From the NCBI GenBank assembly GCA_017651645.1, contig JAGCCO010000024.1, positions 45,746 through 109,745 on the forward strand: a stretch of 64,000 nt of DNA. Direction: 5' to 3'. Each line of letters starts with the position of its first letter. The stretch's first letter is position 1. The notes below the pieces were generated by a model, which worked only from the letters and a program-made list of their open reading frames with translations, was not told the origin of the DNA and ran no database searches. Both the position numbers and the translations under genes were made by a program. Positions 1 through 8,654 of the stretch are shown here, piece after piece. This DNA comes from Bacteroidales bacterium (GTDB lineage Bacteria; Bacteroidota; Bacteroidia; Bacteroidales; F082).

Positions 1-146
1 AAGGTTTCTTCGGCCTCTTCAAACTTGCTGTATCGCAAGAGCAACTTTGATCCTTCTTCTGTGTAAAGACGTGATTTGGCAGGATTCTCGCATCCCATCA
101 AGGCCATTAGTAGTACTGTCGAAAGGAGTAATATCAGTCTTTTCAT
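1..146 (-). CDS. lipoprotein, N-terminal fragment (runs off the window edge)
   Basis: The 48 visible codons begin with MKRLILLLSTVLLMALMGC, a type II signal peptide with lipobox LMGC and Cys19 as the lipidation site. The mature part starts ENPAKSRLYTEEG and looks helical, as at the start of a repeat-containing lipoprotein, but too little is present to name a family. The gene continues beyond the left edge. It lies 36 bases downstream of the phosphomannomutase gene on the same strand and could be the end of that operon. Confidence 0.7.
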   Translation of the reverse strand, partial: MKRLILLLSTVLLMALMGCENPAKSRLYTEEGSKLLLRYSKFEEAEET

Positions 147-182
147 TATTTCAAGTTTTTGCAAAAAACAAACAATGCAGAA

Positions 183-1526
183 TTAGGAATGTTGTTGAAC
201 GATGCCTTTCACGGTTTCTATGATTCCGTTTAGTTTGGCCTCGCTCTTGGCTTCGCAAAGGAAGCGGAGGTATGGCTCAGTATTGGAAGGCCTGATGTTG
301 AGCCACCAGTCGTGATAGTCCAGGCGGTAACCATCAAAGTCCAAGAAACGCTCTGGCTTTTCGATTTGGGTAAAGTGGTCTTTGACAGCATCCATGGCTT
401 CCTGCTTGCGCTCAATCTTGAAGTTGATCTCGCCAGAGTTATAATACGGTGAAATCTCATCAATGATTTGGCTTAAGGTCATGCCTTTTTTCTTGCGCTC
501 TGCCAAGAGTCTAAGCACGATGGAGGCGGCCAAAAGGGCAGAGTCAGAGTAATAGAAGTCGCGGAAATAATAGTGCCCGGCCAATTCGCCGCCGTAGCAT
601 CCATCCAACTCCCTGAGTTTCAAAGCGGCATAGGCTCGTCCCACACGCCAAGTCTCCACCTTGGCCTGATAACGGTCGAGGTATTCCTGGATGGCACGTG
701 AGCTGCGGATGTCCTGCAACACGATGCCTTTCTGGTGTTGTTCGCCAATGAAATAGTCACCCAAGAAGGCAATGATAAGGTCAGGGCTGATAAAACGCCC
801 TTTCTCGTCGATGAAGGTAATTCGGTCGGCATCGCCATCGAACAGCAGGCCTATATCGCATTTTTCTTTCTTCACCAAAGCCTTGATTTGTTCCTGCGCG
901 TTGGCTTCCAAAGGATTGGGCTCATGGTTGGGGAAGTTGCCGTCCAAGGTGTCATTGATATAATGGGCTTTGCCAATCAGTTCGTGGACAAAGATCGACG
1001 ACATGCCGTTGCTGCAGTCCACGGCGATGTTGAGGTTGTCGTGTGGCCCAACAAACTGTCTTTGAAATGCGAGATAATCCGCATAGACATTTCTTTCTTT
1101 GATTTGTCCTTTCTTGGCGCAGGGGGGCGTGGCCTTGTCGCTTGATACTAATGCTTCCAATCTGTTCAAGCCGGTGTCGTAGCCCACAGGGAGGGCGTTT
1201 TGGGCTGAGATTTTCAAGCCGTTATGATGCTTTGGATTATGCGATGCCGTGATTTGGATGGAGGCGCCATAGCCGTATTTTGCCGTCGACCAATAAACTA
1301 AAGGCGTGGTGGAAAGGCCGATGAAGTCGACGTTTTTACCACGGTCGGTGAGACCACGGGTGAGGGCTTCGTACATGGCTGGAGAAGAAAGGCGCATGTC
1401 ACGCCCCACGAGATAGGTGTCGGTGTCGAGCACATCAGGCAGGAAATAGCCGATGCGGTAGGCGATGTCTTCGTTGAGGTCGGTACCCCATTCACCTCTA
1501 ATGTCGTATGCTTTAAATGCTTTCAT
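183..1526 (-). CDS. manB: phosphomannomutase/phosphoglucomutase
   Basis: Alpha-D-phosphohexomutase of 447 residues, the usual length for the ManB/AlgC group. It interconverts hexose 6-phosphates and 1-phosphates in the cytoplasm and feeds nucleotide-sugar synthesis. All four family signatures are visible: TASHNP at 93-98 with the phosphoserine Ser95, the metal loop DGDADR at 230-235, the sugar-binding loop GELAGH at 313-318, and the phosphate-binding RPSNTEP at 412-418. The gene is the third of a minus-strand operon after a GNAT protein and mltG, with a 33-base gap to mltG. Motifs do not decide whether mannose or glucose phosphate is preferred. A second, longer mutase of the same superfamily lies at 39448-41169. 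Confidence 0.9.
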   Translation of the reverse strand: MKAFKAYDIRGEWGTDLNEDIAYRIGYFLPDVLDTDTYLVGRDMRLSSPAMYEALTRGLTDRGKNVDFIGLSTTPLVYWSTAKYGYGASIQITASHNPKHHNGLKISAQNALPVGYDTGLNRLEALVSSDKATPPCAKKGQIKERNVYADYLAFQRQFVGPHDNLNIAVDCSNGMSSIFVHELIGKAHYINDTLDGNFPNHEPNPLEANAQEQIKALVKKEKCDIGLLFDGDADRITFIDEKGRFISPDLIIAFLGDYFIGEQHQKGIVLQDIRSSRAIQEYLDRYQAKVETWRVGRAYAALKLRELDGCYGGELAGHYYFRDFYYSDSALLAASIVLRLLAERKKKGMTLSQIIDEISPYYNSGEINFKIERKQEAMDAVKDHFTQIEKPERFLDFDGYRLDYHDWWLNIRPSNTEPYLRFLCEAKSEAKLNGIIETVKGIVQQHS

Positions 1527-1559
1527 ATTATCAGTTGTTTAGTTGTACAGTGAAGCGAT

Positions 1560-2654
1560 TTATTTAATTCCATGTTTGTTGAGTGCTTGTTGGTAATGGG
1601 CAGCGTTACGGTTGTGCTCAGCAAGGGTCTTGGCAAAATAGTGGTATCCAGAAAAGTCTTCCCTGGCGCAGAAATAGTAATAATGATGGTCTTCGGCATT
1701 AAGTACGGCGTTAATGGCAGCAATGGAAGGAATACAAATAGGGCCGGGAGGAAGACCAAGGTGTTTATACGTATTGTAAGGCGATTCGATTTGTTTGTGA
1801 TAATCGAGCACGCGATGGATGCTATAGTCATCCCAAGCAAATATCAGGGTGGGGTCGGCTTGAAGTGGCCAATTGCTTTTCAGCCTATTAAGATAGACAC
1901 CTGCCACACGGGGCATCTCTTTGTTCATGTTGGTTTCCTTGTTGACGATGGATGCTAAAGTGCTGACCTGAATGGGGGTGAGACTTTTGGCTTGGGCTTG
2001 GTGTTTACGCTCTTCTGTCCAGAATTTGTTGTATTCCTGAAACATACGGTTGACAAAGCCTTCAGCATCGGTGTTCCAATAGAACTCGTAGGTGTCGGGT
2101 ATGAAGAGGGCAGGGATGGTCTGATTGTTAAATCCCAATTGCTCGATATATTCCTGATTGTGAAGCAGGTTGGAGATGGAAACAGAGTCCGCTTCGATTT
2201 GCGATGCGATGCGGCCTGCCAACATGTCAACATCGCGGATATTATTGAAAGTCACTTTTAATGGGGATTGCAAACCACCACGCAACATGTTGACAATATC
2301 GTTGTTGCTCATGGTATTATCCACAACATATCGGCCAGGGCGGATATTCTCCGGATATTTTTTCTTTTTAGCAACCCAATAGAAACTTTTTTCGTTGACT
2401 ATTACATTGGCTTTCGACAAAATGTCTTTCACTTGGTTGTAGTCAGAACCCGTGGGGATGTATATGGCTACTTCCTTTCCTGTCGGCGTCTGCACATTGG
2501 GCGACAGTGCGGTCCTGTAAAACCAATAGCCAAAGGCTATGGCGAAAACCAAAAGGATATCCAACACTAGAATAATGATGCGTCGTGTGCGTTTTTTATT
2601 ATCTGTTTGGTTTCTTCTTCTCTCTCTCGGGAGCTTGGTGCGTATTCTAATCAT
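1560..2654 (-). CDS. mltG: endolytic murein transglycosylase MltG
   Basis: YceG/MltG-family protein of 364 residues. MltG is an inner-membrane lytic transglycosylase that cuts nascent glycan strands and is thought to terminate their elongation. A basic N-terminus is followed by one membrane segment at about 25-44, a LysM-like region, and the catalytic domain. The catalytic Glu is probably Glu240 in SIVNKETN, and the family pattern LNRL..WPLQADPT follows at 255-269. The start codon overlaps the last codons of the upstream GNAT gene (CATGATTAG), which suggests translational coupling. The downstream phosphomannomutase gene follows after 33 bases. Confidence 0.92.
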   Translation of the reverse strand: MIRIRTKLPRERRRNQTDNKKRTRRIIILVLDILLVFAIAFGYWFYRTALSPNVQTPTGKEVAIYIPTGSDYNQVKDILSKANVIVNEKSFYWVAKKKKYPENIRPGRYVVDNTMSNNDIVNMLRGGLQSPLKVTFNNIRDVDMLAGRIASQIEADSVSISNLLHNQEYIEQLGFNNQTIPALFIPDTYEFYWNTDAEGFVNRMFQEYNKFWTEERKHQAQAKSLTPIQVSTLASIVNKETNMNKEMPRVAGVYLNRLKSNWPLQADPTLIFAWDDYSIHRVLDYHKQIESPYNTYKHLGLPPGPICIPSIAAINAVLNAEDHHYYYFCAREDFSGYHYFAKTLAEHNRNAAHYQQALNKHGIK

Positions 2655-3177
2655 GGTTATTACCTTTTATTCGTTGATACTCAAAAATATCCATAAACCC
2701 ATTCTCGGTCTGAATCCAATCCTTTCGTTGTCCGCATAGCGTAAAGCCTTGATCGAGAAAGAGTTGCTGACTTAATGTGTTGGTTTCATCTATGGAACAA
2801 TACACCTGATGCAGCAAGACCTCTTGGAAGAGATAGTCTACACATAAGGCTAACGCTGCCTTTGCCAGACCTTGATGACGATACGATTTGTCTATCAAAA
2901 TGCCCAATCCGGCACGTTGGTTTATGCAGTCGTAGTCGAATATGTCAATGCAGCCGATAGATTGGCCTGTTTCAATTAAATCAATCATCAGGCGGAGTTG
3001 TCTCTGGCTGAATAAGTCGTTGTTGCTCAACAGGAATTGTTCAATCTGAAAACGAGTAAAGGGCACGTGTGTCCCGCTAACCCTCCAGATATCCCGGTCG
3101 TTTTCCCAACGGTATACTTGTTCAGCGTCTTCAGGTTCAGCGCAACGGAGTGTTATGATGTCGTCCTTGATGAACAT
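2647..3177 (-). CDS. GNAT family N-acetyltransferase (RimJ/RimL/SpeG-like)
   Basis: A 176-residue acetyltransferase of the RimJ/RimL group. The acetyl-CoA loop is YRHQGLAKAAL (about 118-128), and the conserved C-terminal strand reads LFLDQGFTLCGQRKDW. Such enzymes acetylate protein N-termini or polyamines; the substrate cannot be told here. It is the first gene of the operon with mltG and phosphomannomutase and overlaps mltG by 8 bases. A -7 box (CAAAAATA on plus, 3257-3264) lies about 80 bases upstream, so the transcript has a leader of roughly 70 bases. Confidence 0.85.
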   Translation of the reverse strand: MFIKDDIITLRCAEPEDAEQVYRWENDRDIWRVSGTHVPFTRFQIEQFLLSNNDLFSQRQLRLMIDLIETGQSIGCIDIFDYDCINQRAGLGILIDKSYRHQGLAKAALALCVDYLFQEVLLHQVYCSIDETNTLSQQLFLDQGFTLCGQRKDWIQTENGFMDIFEYQRIKGNNHD

Positions 3178-3256
3178 AAGTGTAAGTCAAGAAAAATCTA
3201 TATTTTACGCGAGAATTGGCACATATTTTGATAGCCACCCTCCGCTAAATTTTCGA

Positions 3257-3264
3257 CAAAAATA
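3257..3264 (-). promoter_or_regulatory. -7 promoter box (TATTTTTG) for GNAT-mltG-pmm operon
   Basis: Matches the Bacteroidota -7 consensus TAnnTTTG on the minus strand in the gap between two divergent genes. Assignment is by motif and position only. Confidence 0.55.
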
Positions 3265-3344
3265 CACTTTTCAGTGCAATAAAGGTTGAAAAAATACATT
3301 AATGAGACTATAAAAGAAATAAGAAACCCATAAATTGAGACAAG

Positions 3345-4832
3345 ATGAGAAAAGTGAGTGTGTTCCGCATGTGCGGACTGACGATGATCGCCGGACTCCT
3401 GATGGCGGCATCATGTGTGAATTCATCCCAGAACGCTAAGAATAGCGAAGACCAGACTGAACAGCAGCAACCTGTCACGGAAATTGAACAAGCCCAGCAG
3501 GTTCAAGTGCAGCGGGCGGCTTTCATTCCAACCGAAAGCACTCCCGATTTCGTCGACGCAGCCGAACGTAGCGTTGATGCAGTGGTCCATATCATGACAA
3601 AAGTGGTCAGACAGAGCAACACCTATGAAGATTTCTTTGGCGCTTTGCTTGGCCAAATCTATGGTTATCCTGGCCAATCACGCAACAATACCATGGTGGC
3701 CTATGGTTCTGGCGTTGTACTGACCCCTGATGGCTATATCGTCACCAATAACCACGTTGTGGAAGGCGCCGATGAGGTCGAGGTTACCTTTAATAATAAG
3801 GTGAAGAAGACCGCCACCATCATTGGTACCGACCCGACTACCGATTTGGCCTTGATCAAGGTGGATGCCTCTGACTTGGAGTATCTTACCTTTGGCGACT
3901 CCGACAATGTACGTATCGGCGAATGGGTGCTTGCCGTAGGTAATCCTTTCAATCTGACGTCTACCGTAACGGCTGGTATCGTGAGTGCTAAAGCACGTAA
4001 CCTCAGTATTTTGGGTGAGGGTACATCTGTGGAGTCTTTCATTCAGACCGACGCTGCGGTCAACCCAGGTAACAGTGGTGGCGCTTTGGTCAACACCAAG
4101 GGCGAATTGGTGGGTATCAATGCGGCCATTGCTTCGCATACAGGCTCCTACGAAGGCTATTCCTTCGCCATTCCATCCAACATCGTCCGTAAAGTGGTCG
4201 ACGATTTGTTGCTCTACGGTACAGCACAACGCGGTTATCTTGGCGTTCAGATAGCAGAGCTCACCCAAGAGCTTGCCGATAAAGAAGGCCTGGAGAACAT
4301 AGAAGGTGTGTATGTTGCCGAGGTTACCGATGGCGGTGCTGCCAAACTGGCAGGTATGAAGTCTGGCGATGTGATCACCGCTATCAATGGTAAAAAGGTG
4401 AATTCCACCACCCAACTCAAGGAAAGTGTCGGCCAATACCGTCCTGGTGACAAGGTGGATGTTGAGGTTAACCGTAATGGCAATCATCACCATTATGAGT
4501 TGACCCTGCTCAACGAGGCTGGCAATGTGGATGTCGTCAAGAAAGGCGATAGCTTCTACAATTCAGAGTTTGGGCTGATGCTCCAACCCGTCGACCAGAA
4601 CGACATGAGCCGACTCAAAATTAAGAGTGGCCTGAAAATCGTGGAAATCCGTCAAGGGCGTTTCATGAATTCAGGTATCCCTGTCGATTTTGTCATCACC
4701 AAAGTGAACGGTGTCGCCGTCAATGACAAGACCGACCTTGAGAACGCGCAGAAAAACAGCCGCTCACGTCGAACTACCATTGAAGGTGTATATCCCAATG
4801 GCATGATGGCCACCTTCTATTACAACAAATAA
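3345..4832 (+). CDS. degP: HtrA/DegP-family periplasmic serine protease (lipoprotein)
   Basis: Trypsin-like protease with two PDZ domains, 495 residues, which degrades or refolds damaged envelope proteins. The signal peptide ends in a lipobox-like MAASC (Cys24), so the protein is probably a periplasm-facing lipoprotein rather than soluble. The catalytic triad is visible: His137 in TNNHVV, Asp167 in TTDLALIK, Ser244 in GNSGGALV. PDZ1 covers about 296-385 and PDZ2 about 405-490. A Gln-rich linker at 35-55 follows the lipid anchor. The gene stands alone, divergent from the GNAT operon and upstream of the primary sigma factor. Confidence 0.93.
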   Translation: MRKVSVFRMCGLTMIAGLLMAASCVNSSQNAKNSEDQTEQQQPVTEIEQAQQVQVQRAAFIPTESTPDFVDAAERSVDAVVHIMTKVVRQSNTYEDFFGALLGQIYGYPGQSRNNTMVAYGSGVVLTPDGYIVTNNHVVEGADEVEVTFNNKVKKTATIIGTDPTTDLALIKVDASDLEYLTFGDSDNVRIGEWVLAVGNPFNLTSTVTAGIVSAKARNLSILGEGTSVESFIQTDAAVNPGNSGGALVNTKGELVGINAAIASHTGSYEGYSFAIPSNIVRKVVDDLLLYGTAQRGYLGVQIAELTQELADKEGLENIEGVYVAEVTDGGAAKLAGMKSGDVITAINGKKVNSTTQLKESVGQYRPGDKVDVEVNRNGNHHHYELTLLNEAGNVDVVKKGDSFYNSEFGLMLQPVDQNDMSRLKIKSGLKIVEIRQGRFMNSGIPVDFVITKVNGVAVNDKTDLENAQKNSRSRRTTIEGVYPNGMMATFYYNK

Positions 4833-4860
4833 TGTTGCTCGAAGAAAGAATTTTCTGAAA

Positions 4861-4887
4861 ATCAAAAACTTCGGTACGGTTTTTGAT
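4861..4887 (+). terminator. possible terminator hairpin after HtrA gene
   Basis: Perfect 9-bp inverted repeat ATCAAAAAC/GTTTTTGAT with a 9-base loop, 28 bases after the protease stop codon. The stem is AT-rich and the following run is not pure T, so termination is plausible but not strong. Confidence 0.45.
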
Positions 4888-4908
4888 AATATTTACCTTC
4901 GTGATTCG

Positions 4909-4933
4909 GGGAGACAGCCTTCCGCTGTCTCCC
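4909..4933 (+). other. stem-loop in the leader of the sigma factor gene
   Basis: GGGAGACAG / CTGTCTCCC form a perfect 9-bp stem with a 7-base loop about 95 bases before the sigma factor start. No T-run follows, so it is not a classical terminator. It may be a leader structure or an mRNA stabiliser. Confidence 0.5.
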
Positions 4934-5028
4934 TAGAAGAACGGATTATGCTAAAAATCATGTGGAGAGAGCTTTGAAGAGTAAGATGTTGAATGTGAAA
5001 CAATTAAACAATAAAAGATTACGAAGAA

Positions 5029-5895
5029 ATGAGACAACTGAAAATTTCCAAACAGATTACTAACCGCAATGCGGGGACTTTGGACAAGTACCTCGCCGAT
5101 ATTGCGAAGGAGGCGCTGTTGACCACCGAAGAGGAGGTGGAACTTGCACAGCGCATCAAAGCTGGTGACAAGGCTGCGCTGGATAAACTGGTCAGGGCCA
5201 ACCTGCGTTTTGTCGTGTCCGTGGCCAAACAGTACCAAAACCAAGGCCTGAGCCTTCAAGATCTTATTAACGAGGGTAATCTTGGCTTGGTGAAGGCTGC
5301 ACAGCGTTTTGACGAGACCCGTGGCTTTAAGTTCATCTCTTATGCCGTGTGGTGGATCCGCCAGAGCATCCTGCAGGCAGTGGCCGAGCAGGCACGTATC
5401 ATCCGTCTTCCCATGAATCAGGTGGGAGCTTTGGCTAAGGTGAAAAAGGCGGTTGCACTATTGGAACAGAAGCTGGAACGCCGTCCCACCCTCAAGGAGA
5501 TTGCCGATGAACTGGGTATGCCTGAGGACAAGGTGGAGCAGCTGATGAGCCTTAACTCTCGTGCTGTATCGACCGATGCACCTCTTGATGATGAAGACGA
5601 TGCCAATTTCTTGGATGTCTTTGTCTCTGAAGACGAGGTGAAGACCGACGCTGCAGTGGAGCAGGAGTCGACCAGCAAAGCCATCCGCAGATCGCTCGAC
5701 ATGCTGAATGAGAAGGAACGTACCATCATCAGCATGTACTTCGGACTCGGTACCTCACGTGAGTATTCATTGGAGGAAATCGCCATGAAACTCGACATCT
5801 CGCGTGAACGCACCCGTCAGATTCGTGATCGTGCATTGAAACGGTTGAAGTCGGAGCCCGACTCTCCGCTTTATCAGATGTACATGAACCAATGA
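5029..5895 (+). CDS. rpoD: primary sigma-70 factor (RpoD/SigA, short Bacteroidota form)
   Basis: Housekeeping RNA polymerase sigma factor, 288 residues, the normal size in Bacteroidota, where region 1.1 and the large non-conserved insert are absent. Region 1.2 starts at about 15 (TLDKYLADIAKEALLT), region 2 with DLINEGNLGLVKAA and FDETRGFKFISYAVWWIRQSI spans about 70-125, region 3 follows, and region 4 carries the helix-turn-helix (SLEEIAMKLDISRERTRQIRDRALKRL, about 246-272). This sigma type reads the TTTG/TAnnTTTG promoters seen throughout the window. A leader of nearly 200 bases contains two inverted repeats, and a strong terminator follows. Confidence 0.95.
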   Translation: MRQLKISKQITNRNAGTLDKYLADIAKEALLTTEEEVELAQRIKAGDKAALDKLVRANLRFVVSVAKQYQNQGLSLQDLINEGNLGLVKAAQRFDETRGFKFISYAVWWIRQSILQAVAEQARIIRLPMNQVGALAKVKKAVALLEQKLERRPTLKEIADELGMPEDKVEQLMSLNSRAVSTDAPLDDEDDANFLDVFVSEDEVKTDAAVEQESTSKAIRRSLDMLNEKERTIISMYFGLGTSREYSLEEIAMKLDISRERTRQIRDRALKRLKSEPDSPLYQMYMNQ

Positions 5896-5932
5896 AAAAA
5901 GTGGAATTCCAATTCTGGAATTCCACTTTTTT
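5896..5932 (+). terminator. rho-independent terminator of rpoD
   Basis: GTGGAATTCC (5901-5910) pairs with GGAATTCCAC (5917-5926) over a 6-base loop, with flanking A and T runs that extend the stem and provide the U-tract. It sits immediately after the sigma factor stop codon and directly in front of the sodB promoter. Confidence 0.9.
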
Positions 5933-5933
5933 C

Positions 5934-5941
5934 TATATTTG
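5934..5941 (+). promoter_or_regulatory. -7 promoter box (TATATTTG) for sodB
   Basis: Exact TAnnTTTG match 26 bases before the sodB start, directly after the rpoD terminator, so sodB is transcribed on its own. Confidence 0.7.
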
Positions 5942-5967
5942 CAGCACGAACAATAAAATCTTTCACT

Positions 5968-6546
5968 ATGAAATACGAACTCATCAAATTGCCTTATGAG
6001 GCAAACGCTTTGGAACCTGTTATCAGCAAAGAGACGCTGGGGTTCCATCATGGGAAGCACTTGAATGCTTACGTTAATAACCTCAACGGTCTTATCGAAG
6101 GCACTAAGTATGCGGATATGCCTTTGGAGGAAATCGTGAAGACTTCCGATGGTGGCGTGTTCAACAATGCAGGTCAAATCTTGAACCACAACCTCTATTT
6201 TACGCAATTCCGTGCCCCTAAAACAGACAACAAGCCCACTGGAAGAATCGCTGAACTTTTTGAAAAGCAATTTGGCTCATTCGATGCCTTCAAGGAAGAG
6301 TTTACGAAGAAAGGTGCCATTTTGTTCGGCTCGGGCTGGGTGTGGCTCTCCATCGACAAGGACGGAAAACTACAAATCACTCAGGAGACCAATGCCGGCA
6401 ATCCAGTGCAACGCGGTTTCAAGCCTTTGTTGACCTTCGATGTGTGGGAACACGCCTATTACATTGACTATCAGAACCGCCGTCCCGATCATCTGAATGC
6501 CTTATGGCAAATCATCGACTGGGATGTAGTCAACGAGCGGCTTTGA
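5968..6546 (+). CDS. sodB: superoxide dismutase (Fe/Mn type)
   Basis: Cytoplasmic Fe/Mn superoxide dismutase of 192 residues that dismutates superoxide to oxygen and peroxide. The four metal ligands are visible: His27 (FHHGKH), His74 (LNHNLY), Asp158 and His162 (DVWEHAYY). Members from anaerobic Bacteroidota can use Fe or Mn, which sequence alone does not settle. The C-terminus overlaps by 17 bases, tail to tail, with the T9SS cargo gene on the other strand. It has its own promoter after the rpoD terminator. Confidence 0.95.
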   Translation: MKYELIKLPYEANALEPVISKETLGFHHGKHLNAYVNNLNGLIEGTKYADMPLEEIVKTSDGGVFNNAGQILNHNLYFTQFRAPKTDNKPTGRIAELFEKQFGSFDAFKEEFTKKGAILFGSGWVWLSIDKDGKLQITQETNAGNPVQRGFKPLLTFDVWEHAYYIDYQNRRPDHLNALWQIIDWDVVNERL

Positions 6547-7849
6547 CGATTCGATGCGTGCTGCTGCTGTCATCGTAATCCAGACGCAGCATGTAAACAC
6601 CCAAGCTTAATCCGTTCAAAACGAGGTCAATCTGCGTATCTGATGCAGATTGTGCTTTTACCAAACGGCCAAAGACATCATAAATCAGGATGTTTTTGAC
6701 CGTTTTTTCTGTCTTAATGCTCAGAATTGAGCTGAACGGGTTGGGGTAGATTTGGCATGAAGCGACATGGTCCTCAATTGTGGAAGTGTCGATGATGCTA
6801 ATTTCCTGTATGTTGTCTCCGACCATGGGGTAGTTGGTGGAAACCACACGGATTTTGTAATGTTGGCCGACAGGCATATTGGGAATCTGTGCGGTGATGC
6901 TGCCACTTGCATTGGTGGTGATGCGACCCAACTCAGTGGGGTTGCTAAAACTACCGTTGGCATTGGAAAGCTGGGCGATGACCACGTTGGGTGCCGCATT
7001 GAGGTTCTCGGGCGACATGGTTCCGCTCAGTGTGAATGGAATAGTGATGGTTGAGTTGATGGCGAATTCATTGGAAGCCAACTGTTCCATCCTGAGGATT
7101 GGGTTATAAACTAACAAGACATCATCGACGAAAAGGTCATCATTGGTGCTGCCAGTGCCAGGCGTTTCGTTGGTGGTGGCAGTAAGGAGAATGTAACGTA
7201 CATCAGTGCAAGGTCCACTGTTGTTGAATGGGATGCTCAGCCGATGCCACGTATAGGCACCGTTGGCAGGAGCAGTGCGGGTGAACGACTTTACCGCCGT
7301 TGCCACATGCATGTTGGCAGGTTCTTCGGTACCGTTGGCAATCAATTTGTAATCGGCATCACCGTGGACGACGGCCTTTACTTGAGCTTTGTCTGTGGTG
7401 CTTTGGCTACGGAAACACACCCATATTGTTAACGAGTCTGGGAGTTGGCCGATAGGGGCGTTGAAGGCGCTTTCGGCGCGTTGGGTATAATTGTAGTTGC
7501 CTGATCCTGTTGCCGACATGCTGCCTGCGTTTATACGTCCGTTGGTCAATGTGCCATTAGCAGTAACGCCAAGAACGCTGTCGGGGAACAGCCTGACGCT
7601 CTTGCTGCCTGAAGATCCAGGTCGCGTCTGAGAAGACTGTTCGATTTGGCTCGACAGAAAGCCTGACCAAGTCCCGGTGGCAGTACCGCCTGAATGCCAA
7701 TGTACTGGCTCGCTGACGGAGGTCACTTCTCTTGTGGTCCATTGTTCAAAGCCTCGGTTGTCGAACTGAGGACCATATTGTGCGGAAAGGTTTAGGCTTA
7801 AAGTGCAGAAAACAAAAAGACTGAAGATACGAATAACAATACGTTTCAT
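6530..7849 (-). CDS. secreted PCMD-like protein with T9SS C-terminal sorting domain
   Basis: 439 residues with a signal peptide (MKRIVIRIFSLFVFCTLSLN...SAQ). The region at about 25-245 (FDNRGFEQW, WHSGG, VDDVLLVYNP) resembles the jelly-roll PCMD domain (putative carbohydrate metabolism domain). An Ig-like segment follows, and the C-terminal 75 residues (IYPNPFSSILSIK ... GVYMLRL) are a type A T9SS sorting domain. The protein should be exported through the outer membrane by T9SS and anchored or released at the surface; carbohydrate binding is inferred from the domain type only. It overlaps sodB at the 3' ends and has its own promoter box. Confidence 0.75.
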   Translation of the reverse strand: MKRIVIRIFSLFVFCTLSLNLSAQYGPQFDNRGFEQWTTREVTSVSEPVHWHSGGTATGTWSGFLSSQIEQSSQTRPGSSGSKSVRLFPDSVLGVTANGTLTNGRINAGSMSATGSGNYNYTQRAESAFNAPIGQLPDSLTIWVCFRSQSTTDKAQVKAVVHGDADYKLIANGTEEPANMHVATAVKSFTRTAPANGAYTWHRLSIPFNNSGPCTDVRYILLTATTNETPGTGSTNDDLFVDDVLLVYNPILRMEQLASNEFAINSTITIPFTLSGTMSPENLNAAPNVVIAQLSNANGSFSNPTELGRITTNASGSITAQIPNMPVGQHYKIRVVSTNYPMVGDNIQEISIIDTSTIEDHVASCQIYPNPFSSILSIKTEKTVKNILIYDVFGRLVKAQSASDTQIDLVLNGLSLGVYMLRLDYDDSSSTHRIVKAAR

Positions 7850-7873
7850 AAACTGGATTTGTTAGAAGAGGTG

Positions 7874-7881
7874 CAAAAATA
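7874..7881 (-). promoter_or_regulatory. -7 promoter box (TATTTTTG) for the T9SS cargo gene
   Basis: Exact TAnnTTTG match on minus, 24 bases before the start codon. Confidence 0.6.
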
Positions 7882-7923
7882 GGAAAAAGAATCCTAGCTT
7901 TGGATTTGATGGTGACTTTTCCT

Positions 7924-7931
7924 TACTTTTG
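7924..7931 (+). promoter_or_regulatory. -7 promoter box (TACTTTTG) for the barrel/phosphoesterase pair
   Basis: Exact TAnnTTTG match 19 bases before the ATG at 7951. TTTG at 7899-7902 lies 21 bases upstream and could serve as the -33 element. Confidence 0.65.
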
Positions 7932-7950
7932 CGGCAAAATTTTGAACCTA

Positions 7951-8649
7951 ATGAAGAAAGTAATGATTACACTCGGTCTTCTGCTCTTTGCCTTTGTGGC
8001 AAGGGCGCAGTGGACTTTGCAAACCTACGGTGAGTACGACTACACACGTACTTCGGGTAGTAGTGCTTCCTTGGCCTTGAAAGGTAACTATCGCATGGCC
8101 GACAATTTCAACATCGGACTGGGCTTCCAGGTCACGACTTTGAGCCGTTATTCCTTGAACTTGCAATATCAGGTGGATTTGCTCAAAGCAAGATGCGGCA
8201 CATTGTATTTGGAGAACCGCTATCTGTATCGTTTGTTTCCGAATTACGACTTACAGGAATTCAACGGCGTGTTTGACTTGGGTTGGCGCAACCGGCACTT
8301 CAATTTTCAGTTGGGTTTGACCAACCGATACACGGCGCCAATTCCGTTGCGCAAGAACGGTGGCATGGATGCCGTTTTGGAGCCGATGAATGTCACCTTC
8401 TGTGTGGAAGGCAATCTGTTTGATCAACCACATCCTTGGAATGTTGGTGCCCGAGTGTCAAACTACCGCGATTTCGTGATTGAACGCTTCACGCTGTTTT
8501 TCTATAGTGTAAACGGTTACTATGACTTCGGCAATGGCCTACGCCTAACGTCTGAATTCGGACTGCATCCTTGTGGCGTGCTCAACCTCTCGTCGCAATA
8601 CAACGGTTGGTTCGGAAATGTTGGATTAATTTGGAAACCTAAAAACTGA
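7951..8649 (+). CDS. outer-membrane beta-barrel protein, unknown function
   Basis: 232 residues from the ATG at 7951, which gives a proper signal peptide (MKKVMITLGLLLFAFVARAQ). An earlier in-frame ATG at 7909 lies upstream of the promoter box and is unlikely. The mature protein is a run of alternating hydrophobic strands rich in Tyr, Phe and Asn (for example FNIGLGFQVTTLSRYSLNLQY), consistent with a small outer-membrane barrel of 10-12 strands. No specific family is recognised. It is followed after 5 bases by a metallophosphoesterase lipoprotein, so the two are probably co-transcribed. Confidence 0.7.
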   Translation: MKKVMITLGLLLFAFVARAQWTLQTYGEYDYTRTSGSSASLALKGNYRMADNFNIGLGFQVTTLSRYSLNLQYQVDLLKARCGTLYLENRYLYRLFPNYDLQEFNGVFDLGWRNRHFNFQLGLTNRYTAPIPLRKNGGMDAVLEPMNVTFCVEGNLFDQPHPWNVGARVSNYRDFVIERFTLFFYSVNGYYDFGNGLRLTSEFGLHPCGVLNLSSQYNGWFGNVGLIWKPKN

Positions 8650-8654
8650 ACTTC

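Noticed and set aside
3678..4493. Minus-strand reading frame of 271 codons inside the HtrA gene
   Set aside because: Shadow frame of a highly conserved protease; composition follows the codons of the real gene.
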